Origin: a virus
DNA length: 21,986 nucleotides
Strand: one strand, 5' to 3'
Virus record (IMG/VR): IMGVR_UViG_3300042520_000071
Location: 1-21,986 of that record
Under the pieces are notes generated by a model that was not told the DNA's origin, did not search any database, and saw nothing but the letters and a program-made list of their open reading frames with translations. This document shows, piece after piece, positions 6,546 through 12,869 of the stretch. Positions within the stretch are counted from its first letter, which is position 1. Each line of letters starts with the position of its first letter. A program made the translations under genes and the position numbers.

Positions 6546-7150
6546 TAAAAAAACCAGACGATGCCTTATCTAAAGTACTGGCGTATGTAGACTCCCCATT
6601 TAAGCTGTTTGCAGTTATTTTGATGGCGGTGTTGGCGTTTGGCGGTTATATTATTTATGACAATCAGGAACTAATTGTTGGCACTTATAAAGAGAGTCAG
6701 AAGCTACCTAGTATTGTTGAAGATAGAGTAGATGATGCTGCAGTTCATTTATTTAAAACGACTGATGCAACTGTAGTAGCAATATTTAAAGTAAATCCTT
6801 TGTTTGACACTAGAGTACAGTATCGTGCCTATACAAAGACTGGTCGGGATAAAACGAATGATGGGCTAGATGTAGGGTTGTTTACTTCTAATCAAGCAAA
6901 TAACCAAGATGTAGTATCTTTAATGGCTGGTAATGTACCTTGCGGTGAATACAAAGCGGCACAATCAGAAATTGGGCTTTGGTATATTGAAAAAGGGATG
7001 ACCTTTGGATGTAGAATTAGTGTACCGCCAGACCCCAGTAGGTTTGTAGGGCAGATTACCGTTGGTTGGGATAAACCCCCAGCCAATTTAGAGCAAACTA
7101 AAGCAATGCTTTTTATTGCTGCAACCATGTTATCAAGGAGTAAGAAATAA
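6542..7150 (+). CDS. Membrane-anchored protein with GAF-like extracytoplasmic domain (202 aa)
   Basis: Starts with GTG, overlapping the previous stop (GTGA at 6542-6545). Residues about 20-38 (FKLFAVILMAVLAFGGYII) form one N-terminal membrane helix. The remaining about 160 residues would lie in the periplasm if the basic N-terminus stays inside. The domain alternates strands and helices (DATVVAIFKVNPLF, VQYRAYTKTG, EIGLWYIEKGMTFGCRI, RFVGQITVGWDKP), which resembles a GAF-type sensor fold (inference by eye). C134 and C157 could form a disulfide. T4 holin T also has one helix and a periplasmic regulatory domain, but no sequence kinship is claimed. It lies directly before the holin gene, with a TAATG overlap at 7148-7152. 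Confidence 0.6.
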   Translation: MIKKPDDALSKVLAYVDSPFKLFAVILMAVLAFGGYIIYDNQELIVGTYKESQKLPSIVEDRVDDAAVHLFKTTDATVVAIFKVNPLFDTRVQYRAYTKTGRDKTNDGLDVGLFTSNQANNQDVVSLMAGNVPCGEYKAAQSEIGLWYIEKGMTFGCRISVPPDPSRFVGQITVGWDKPPANLEQTKAMLFIAATMLSRSKK

Positions 7151-7635
7151 TGTTTACCCTAATATCTACAGCGCTGTCCTTCCTCATGGGGGGTCTGCCT
7201 AAACTACTGGACTTCTTCCAAGACAAGGCAGATAAAAAGCACGAATTAGAACTAGCCAAGATGCAAACGGAGAGAGAACTCCAGATGCTAGAGAGAGGTT
7301 ATATAGCCCAAGCCCGTATCGAAGAGATCAGGACAGAACAAGTCCAGATGGAGACTCAAGCCCAAGAACGCACCGCCATGTACAACCACGATATAGAAAT
7401 CGGTAAAGGTGCAAGCCAATGGATCATTAACCTACGAGCCTCTGTACGCCCTGTCGTAACCTACCTATTTGTTTTCCTATTAATCATTGTAGATGTAGCG
7501 TCTATCTGGTGGGCATGGTCTAGCGGTGTAGCGTTTGCCGAGGCTATTCCAATGGTGTTTGATGCAGATGAGATGCAGATTTTGGCGTCCATTATTGCTT
7601 TCTGGTTCGGGACTCAGGCATTTAGTAAGAAATGA
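7150..7635 (+). CDS. GTA-type three-helix holin (161 aa)
   Basis: Matches the layout of the GTA_holin_3TM family. There is an N-terminal hydrophobic helix (about 2-20), a long charged helical linker (about 25-90: DKKHELELAKMQTERELQML), a second helix beginning with the typical ASVRPVVTYLFVF pattern (about 97-122) and a third helix near the C-terminus (about 142-158: MQILASIIAFWFGTQAFSKK). Holins form inner-membrane lesions that let endolysin reach the cell wall at a set time. The gene overlaps the lysozyme gene by ATGA at 7632-7635, the classical holin-endolysin pair. Confidence in the family is good. Whether a neighbouring membrane protein acts as antiholin is open. Confidence 0.85.
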   Translation: MFTLISTALSFLMGGLPKLLDFFQDKADKKHELELAKMQTERELQMLERGYIAQARIEEIRTEQVQMETQAQERTAMYNHDIEIGKGASQWIINLRASVRPVVTYLFVFLLIIVDVASIWWAWSSGVAFAEAIPMVFDADEMQILASIIAFWFGTQAFSKK

Positions 7636-8108
7636 AAGTAAGTGATAAAGCAATCAAAATGATTAAACACCACGAGGGTGTCCGTCAACGTCCATATCGC
7701 TGTCCCGCAAAATTGTGGACGATTGGTGTTGGGCATGTACTCTACCCACGGCAAGGTGCTTTAAAGATAGACGAGCGGGATGCCTACCCACTGGAGTACA
7801 AAGATGACCGTACCTTTTCGATGGAGGAAGTAGATGACATTCTTAGAGACGATCTTAATCGCTTTGAGCGAGGTGTTGAACGCTACTGTCCCGTTAAGCT
7901 CACTCAAGGTCAGTTCGATGCTCTTATATCTTTTAGCTTCAATATTGGTCTGGGAGCATTACAGCGCAGCACCCTCCGTCAAAAGGTTCTTCGGGGCGAA
8001 ATGGAAGGGGCGGCAGAAGAGTTCTTGAAATATACGCTGGCTGGCGGTAAAGTACTGAAAGGCTTAGTTACTCGTAGAAACGACGAACGAGCATTGTTCT
8101 TATCTTAG
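7632..8108 (+). CDS. GH24 lysozyme (endolysin, N-acetylmuramidase) (158 aa)
   Basis: Cleaves the beta-1,4 bond between N-acetylmuramic acid and N-acetylglucosamine in peptidoglycan. The catalytic signature E-8aa-(D/C)-5aa-T is present as E15 (in KHHEGVR), C24 (in PYRCPAK) and T30 (in LWTIGVGH). The nucleophile position is Cys rather than the Asp of T4 lysozyme, as in several phage muramidases. FDALISFSFNIGLGALQRST (about 96-115) and the C-terminal GLVTRRNDERALF are further family hallmarks. The length is typical and there is no signal peptide or SAR helix, so release depends on the holin encoded just upstream. The start overlaps the holin stop by ATGA. Confidence 0.95.
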   Translation: MKVSDKAIKMIKHHEGVRQRPYRCPAKLWTIGVGHVLYPRQGALKIDERDAYPLEYKDDRTFSMEEVDDILRDDLNRFERGVERYCPVKLTQGQFDALISFSFNIGLGALQRSTLRQKVLRGEMEGAAEEFLKYTLAGGKVLKGLVTRRNDERALFLS

Positions 8109-8119
8109 GGTAAACCCGT

Positions 8120-10321
8120 ATGCCATTACAAAAATTACAATTTAGGCCAGGTGTTAACAGAGAAAGTACTGACTACTCCAATGAGGGCGGTTGGTATGCC
8201 TGTGACAAGGTACGTTTTCGTTCTGGTTTTCCTGAAAAAATTGGTGGTTGGATTCGGCTATCTAATGAAACCTTTTTAGGTATTGCTCGTGCGCTGTGGA
8301 ACTGGGCTACTTTAAACGGTGCCAATTTACTGGGTGTTGGTACTAATCTTAAATACTATATTGAGCAAGGTGGTGACTATAACGATGTAACCCCAATTCG
8401 AGTTACTTTTACGGCAAATTCATCTCCAAACACAGTGAACTGCATTGCTACTACAAACGGTTCAAACGTTGTAACTGTAACTTTAACTGGTTACGGAGGT
8501 CTAACAAATGACTTTGTTACTGTAACGGGCGCTAACGCAATTGGATCAATTACTGCCGCAGATTTAAATCAAGAACACCAGATTACCTATATTGATACAA
8601 CCCAATTTAGTTTTACCGTAGCAAATGTAGCAAACTCTACTGGCTCTGGTGGTGGAAACACGATTACTATGGCGTTCCAAATACAAACGGGACTAGATGT
8701 TTTTATTCAGGGTACTGGCTGGGGTGCAGGCACATGGCCTACTTATATCCAAACTTCACTTACTGACCCATTTGCTTGTACAAGTCCTGGCACTAGCGTA
8801 ACTGTAACTCAGACTGCCCACGGTCTTTCTAACGGCAATTCGGTTTACTTTAACAGCATATCTGGTAACGTTTGCGGTATAGCGTCTACCCCATTTATTA
8901 AAGCGCTGCCAATTACTGTAGTGAACGCCAATGCTTATACCTTTTCAACGGTTATTGGTGGTAATACATACACTACTTCTAATAATGGCCCAACTGGTGG
9001 AACCGTTGTTGTTTCTACTCCTGTTGCTCCTGTACGGGGTTGGGGCGCTGCGGCGGATGTAGGTATTGGTCAGCAGTTACGCCTTTGGACAAATGATAAC
9101 TTTGGTGAAGACCTTCTTATTGCTCCTCGTGGTGGCGCTATTTATTATTGGGATGCCACTACAGGTATTAGCGTACGGGCACTTTTACTTAATACCGCAT
9201 CAACTAACGCAGGCTTTGCAGGGCAATTTGTACCCAACACAACCAATCAAATTATTGGTTCCTCAATTCAGCGTTTTGCTATTTGTTTTGGGGCTAACCC
9301 ATATGACCCTACTAATGCTAATACAACCTTTGATCCTCTTTTAGTACGTTGGTCAGACCAAGAAAACCCATTTGACTGGGTTCCAGCAGCTACTAACCAG
9401 TCAGGCGAATTCCGTCTCAATATTGGTTCTTTCATTATGTGTGCGGAATCTACACGTCAGGAGATTCTAGTTTGGTCTGATGCCGCTATTTATTCTATGC
9501 AGTATTTAGGACCGCCCTACGTCTGGGGCTTTCAGTTATTACAAGACAACATTTCTGTAATGGGGCCTAACGCTACTATTACTATTAACAACGTGACTTA
9601 TTGGATGGGCGTGGATAAATTCTTCTCATACACAGGTCGTGTAGAAACACTGCCGTGCACTCTGTGGAAATACGTATTTGAAGATATTAATATTGACCAA
9701 TCGTTTCAAGTATTTGCTGGTTCAAATGAACGGTACAGTGAAGTCTGGTGGTTCTACTGCTCAGAAAATAGCAATCAGATTGATAAGTACGTAATTTACA
9801 ACTACCTTGAGCGGGTTTGGTCGTATGGCACCATGAGTCGTACTGCATGGCTTGATTCCCCATTACGGCAATACCCGATGGCTGCGTACCCCGAAGGCAA
9901 TAAAATTTTGTTTCACGAAGCCAACGTAGATGACGTATCAGGGTTAACTCCAATACCGATTGAGGCGTTTATTCAGTCTTCGGATTTTGACATTGGTGAT
10001 GGACATAACTTTGGTTTTGTATGGCGCATCCTGCCAGACATTACGTTTAACGGCTCTAATGTAAATGAACCCAAGGTAGTAATGACCGTTCGCCCACGCA
10101 GAAACTCTGGTGCTCCTTACGGAATAGCGGATTCGCCCGATGTGCAAAGCGATCAAAACTATACAGGTCAACGCAATTATGACGTGCAGTTATTTGATGG
10201 ACAGGTATATACCAGACTTCGTGGACGCCAAATGGCATTTAGGATTACGTCTACCGACTTAGGCGTAGCTTGGCAGTTAGGTAGCCCACGGATTGATATA
10301 CGCAATGACGGAAGACGTTAA
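8120..10321 (+). CDS. Large tail/neck virion structural protein (733 aa)
   Basis: The opening MPLQKLQFRPGVNRESTDYS, NEGGWYACDKVRFRSGFPEK belongs to a structural protein type found in many podovirus-like environmental phages, occupying the place of a tail tubular or stabilisation protein. That functional analogy is inference. Two related beta modules are inserted in the first half: about 105-185 (NVVTVTLTGYGGLTNDFVTV to SFTVANVANSTGSGGG) and about 218-300 (TSVTVTQTAHGLSNGNSVYF to NAYTFSTVIGG). The second half (about 305-733) is rich in W/Y and beta strands (ENPFDWVPAATNQSGEFRLN). The start has only a weak TAGGG upstream, overlapping the lysozyme stop. The stop overlaps the next ATG (TAATG). 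Confidence 0.75.
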   Translation: MPLQKLQFRPGVNRESTDYSNEGGWYACDKVRFRSGFPEKIGGWIRLSNETFLGIARALWNWATLNGANLLGVGTNLKYYIEQGGDYNDVTPIRVTFTANSSPNTVNCIATTNGSNVVTVTLTGYGGLTNDFVTVTGANAIGSITAADLNQEHQITYIDTTQFSFTVANVANSTGSGGGNTITMAFQIQTGLDVFIQGTGWGAGTWPTYIQTSLTDPFACTSPGTSVTVTQTAHGLSNGNSVYFNSISGNVCGIASTPFIKALPITVVNANAYTFSTVIGGNTYTTSNNGPTGGTVVVSTPVAPVRGWGAAADVGIGQQLRLWTNDNFGEDLLIAPRGGAIYYWDATTGISVRALLLNTASTNAGFAGQFVPNTTNQIIGSSIQRFAICFGANPYDPTNANTTFDPLLVRWSDQENPFDWVPAATNQSGEFRLNIGSFIMCAESTRQEILVWSDAAIYSMQYLGPPYVWGFQLLQDNISVMGPNATITINNVTYWMGVDKFFSYTGRVETLPCTLWKYVFEDINIDQSFQVFAGSNERYSEVWWFYCSENSNQIDKYVIYNYLERVWSYGTMSRTAWLDSPLRQYPMAAYPEGNKILFHEANVDDVSGLTPIPIEAFIQSSDFDIGDGHNFGFVWRILPDITFNGSNVNEPKVVMTVRPRRNSGAPYGIADSPDVQSDQNYTGQRNYDVQLFDGQVYTRLRGRQMAFRITSTDLGVAWQLGSPRIDIRNDGRR

Positions 10322-10662
10322 TGGCTGTTACCCCACTCCGTCCTTCTAAAGCACCTAATTTATTAATTGCGCCTACAGAATATCAACAGCGCTACATAGA
10401 TCAACTTAATAACGCCTTACGCTTGTATTTCAATCAAATTGACAACTTTACTCAAAACGTAACAGTGCCCGCTTCAGGTACCACGGCAAATAGACCCACG
10501 GAAAATTTACAGGTTGGACAGTATTACTTTGATACAAGCCTTGGGTATCCAATCTATTGGAATGGTTCAGATTGGGTAAATGCCCTTGGAGAGCCTTTGA
10601 TTTTCTTAACAGGCGTAAAAACAATAGGAAGAGTTGGTACTGTAACGGTTACAACTGTCTGA
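10321..10662 (+). CDS. Small virion protein with one 22-residue-type repeat (113 aa)
   Basis: Three parts are visible. Residues about 15-50 form a helix (TEYQQRYIDQLNNALRLYFN), residues about 55-90 a compact module (ANRPTENLQVGQYYFDTS, YPIYWNGSDWVNALG), and residues 94-110 (IFLTGVKTIGRVGTVTV) match the repeat unit of the 234-aa appendage protein. The middle module is common in phage fibre and tail proteins where a short label or attachment region is needed. The gene is translationally coupled to the 733-aa structural gene. A linking role between the tail and the repeat-bearing appendage is inferred from the shared motif and is not proven. Confidence 0.7.
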   Translation: MAVTPLRPSKAPNLLIAPTEYQQRYIDQLNNALRLYFNQIDNFTQNVTVPASGTTANRPTENLQVGQYYFDTSLGYPIYWNGSDWVNALGEPLIFLTGVKTIGRVGTVTVTTV

Positions 10663-10666
10663 CAAC

Positions 10667-10708
10667 ATGATAAACTTCAATCAATTCAACCCCGTGAGGT
10701 TCTTATGA
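10667..10708 (+). CDS. Possible 13-residue leader peptide
   Basis: ATG at 10667 opens a 13-codon ORF (MINFNQFNPVRFL) whose TGA overlaps the ATG of the 568-aa gene (ATGA at 10705-10708). It fills almost the whole 42-base gap and contains that gene's ribosome binding site. No clear Shine-Dalgarno lies upstream of the mini-ORF. It may be a coupling leader or chance. Confidence 0.25.
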   Translation: MINFNQFNPVRFL

Positions 10709-12411
10709 GCCATGCAGCAGCCCAACATTTAGCCTCCTATGGTCGTGGGGGTGACACCGAATTAGTCCATATGACTAAGGGTGAGATAAAAGGTCTTCAG
10801 GCTTTAGCTTTGGCGCACGGTGGTTCGCTCACAATTAACCCCAATACAGGTTTAGCAGAAGCGGGTTTCTTAAAAAGGCTTCTCCCTACATTAGCAGGTG
10901 CAGCCCTTGCGGCTACTGGCGTAGGTGCACCTATGGCGGCTTTGCTGGTTGGTGGTGGTTATGGTTTAGCCACGGGTAGTATTACTAAAGGTCTTATGGC
11001 TGGTTTAGGTGCTTTTGGGGGTGCTGGGTTAACTAGCAGTCTAGGGGCTTTAGGTGGAGAAGCTTTAGCAACTCAAGGGGGTGACGCTGCTTTAAATGCG
11101 TTTAACGAAACTCAACGACAAGCAGTTACATCAGGACTAGATGCAGCAACTTATACAGATCCTTTTTTAGGTTCAGTGCCGTCTGTGCCACCTCCTAGTG
11201 GTATTGAGTCAGCTCAAAATTACTTAAACGTACAAAATTTTCCTAAATTAACTCCAGAAACTTTACAGCAATATCAAAGTGCATTAAATGCCCCTGGCGC
11301 CGTTCCTACTGATGTTATTAGTGCCGCTGGTAGAGCTCAAGGTGCTATGGGGGCTACTACAACAGGTAATATAAGTAGAGGTATAGGAGAAGTATTTAGT
11401 AGCCCAAGCGCTGCTGGTTCGTTTGTTAAAGACAACGCTCTTACACTAGGTGGTGCACTTTTACCCGCCCTAACACAAGATCAAAAGCCACCTGCTGGTT
11501 ATACCGAGGATGAGTACGATAGGTATCTAAAAGGCTTCCGTATGAGCCCCAACTACCAAGCTTACGAGGCTCCAAGACCAAACCCATACTATCAAGCTCA
11601 ATATGCAGCCGAAGGCGGTATTATGCAATTACAAGGTGGTGGTGGTCCTGTAGAGCGTATGTCTATGATGAACACGGCTATGAACCCCCAAGGTGGTATG
11701 TACCCCCAGGGTATGATTGATAAGACCCAGTATGCCACCCCTACCCAGCGCCCAGTAAGTGCTGAATTAATGACGGAAACCCCCGCCTATGAGCGCTCTA
11801 GCCCAATGCTAATGGCAGCTGGTGGTATTGCTCGGTATAAAAGTAAGGGTCAGGTTAATGTGTTACAAGATTATATAAACCGACAAGAGCAACAACAAAT
11901 GAGTCATTTACCAGAAGGCGTTAGCATTCCCCGCACTGGTATTTTTAGAGATACTGACGTAGATACAGCAAGAAAAGATGCGCTGACTGCCGCTATGATT
12001 CGTTTAGGCAAAGCTGGTAAAGGTGCTGGTATTAAGCCTATAGCTCTCCCTAAGACTGCTATTAAGGGTCTAGGCGATATAAGCGGTATTTCTAAAGACA
12101 CTACCGAAGCCGCTGCTGGTGGCACTATGCGTTACAACCTAGGAGGTTATTCCGATGGTGGAAGAATGCTTAAAGGACCTGGGGATGGTATGTCTGATTC
12201 TATCCCTGCTTCTATTTCTGGAAAACAACCAGCACGGTTGGCTGATGGAGAGTTTGTTGTCCCGGCTGATGTTGTATCGCATTTAGGTAATGGCTCTACG
12301 GATGCTGGTGCTAAGAAGTTATACGGCATGATGGACAGAATTCGCAAAGCTCGTACTGGTAAAAAGAAACAAGCTCCTGCAGTTAAAACTGCTAGATATA
12401 TGCCCGCATGA
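10705..12411 (+). CDS. Glycine-rich internal virion protein (568 aa)
   Basis: Probable inner-virion/ejection protein. The N-terminus (SYGRGGDTELVHMTKGEIKG) is a pattern of this phage group. Residues about 57-120 are a hydrophobic, Gly/Ala-rich stretch (LPTLAGAALAATGVGAPMAA) suited to membrane insertion. The middle is disordered and rich in Pro, Gln and Tyr. Motifs of the form AxGG-I/T recur at about 303-307, 372-378 and 470-477. The last about 80 residues (GPGDGMSDSIPA, KQPARLADGEFVVPADVVSH, GAKKLYGMMDRIRKARTGKK) form a conserved C-terminal block ending in a basic tail. The start has GAGG at 10696-10699 with a five-base spacer. The stop overlaps the GNAT start by ATGA. Confidence 0.7.
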   Translation: MSHAAAQHLASYGRGGDTELVHMTKGEIKGLQALALAHGGSLTINPNTGLAEAGFLKRLLPTLAGAALAATGVGAPMAALLVGGGYGLATGSITKGLMAGLGAFGGAGLTSSLGALGGEALATQGGDAALNAFNETQRQAVTSGLDAATYTDPFLGSVPSVPPPSGIESAQNYLNVQNFPKLTPETLQQYQSALNAPGAVPTDVISAAGRAQGAMGATTTGNISRGIGEVFSSPSAAGSFVKDNALTLGGALLPALTQDQKPPAGYTEDEYDRYLKGFRMSPNYQAYEAPRPNPYYQAQYAAEGGIMQLQGGGGPVERMSMMNTAMNPQGGMYPQGMIDKTQYATPTQRPVSAELMTETPAYERSSPMLMAAGGIARYKSKGQVNVLQDYINRQEQQQMSHLPEGVSIPRTGIFRDTDVDTARKDALTAAMIRLGKAGKGAGIKPIALPKTAIKGLGDISGISKDTTEAAAGGTMRYNLGGYSDGGRMLKGPGDGMSDSIPASISGKQPARLADGEFVVPADVVSHLGNGSTDAGAKKLYGMMDRIRKARTGKKKQAPAVKTARYMPA

Positions 12412-12860
12412 CAACACTTGTATATGAAGACGTCAATGGGCTTGACTTTATACCAGAGTTTGAAAAATTATTTCCTGAGCATTATGATGAGTTATGTGTA
12501 ACAAAAGATTATCCTGCTAATCCAAACTACGATGCCTATAGGCAAATGGGGGAAGCAGGTTTATTAAGAACTATTATTTGTAGGGCGGATGGTGAATTAA
12601 TTGGATATATTATTTTTTACATCCAACCTCATTTACACTACAAAAATTGTTTGACGGCTTTTGAAGATTTATATTTTGTTAAAAAAGAATACAGAAAAGG
12701 TCGAGTAGGAATTAGGTTGTTTCAGTACGCTGAACAAGTTTTAAAAGAACGTGGAGTAAATAGGATTGTAATGCACACTAAAGTACATTTAGACAATTCT
12801 AAATTGTTTGAGTATTTAGGGTACAAACATACAGATAAAATATTTACTAAGATGTTGTAA
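12408..12860 (+). CDS. GNAT-family N-acetyltransferase (150 aa)
   Basis: Expected to transfer an acetyl group from acetyl-CoA to an amine on a protein or small molecule. The GNAT core is visible: strand 4 (AFEDLYFVKKEY), motif A (YRKGRVGIRLFQYAEQVLKE, about 95-114), then VNRIVMHTKV and motif B (NSKLFEYLGYKHTDKIFTKM). In motif A the usual Q/R-x-x-G-x-G/A is modified to R-K-G-R-V-G, a variant seen in phage-encoded members. The gene is visibly richer in A+T than its neighbours, which suggests separate acquisition. It sits inside the internal virion gene run, coupled by ATGA to the 568-aa gene, so the target may be a virion protein or a host protein met after injection. The target is unknown. Confidence 0.85.
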   Translation: MTTLVYEDVNGLDFIPEFEKLFPEHYDELCVTKDYPANPNYDAYRQMGEAGLLRTIICRADGELIGYIIFYIQPHLHYKNCLTAFEDLYFVKKEYRKGRVGIRLFQYAEQVLKERGVNRIVMHTKVHLDNSKLFEYLGYKHTDKIFTKML

Positions 12861-12869
12861 GGGAAAATT

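Noticed and set aside
8108-8117. GGGT-AA-ACCC as a terminator after the lysozyme gene
   Set aside because: The stem is only four base pairs with a two-base loop and is not followed by a T-run.
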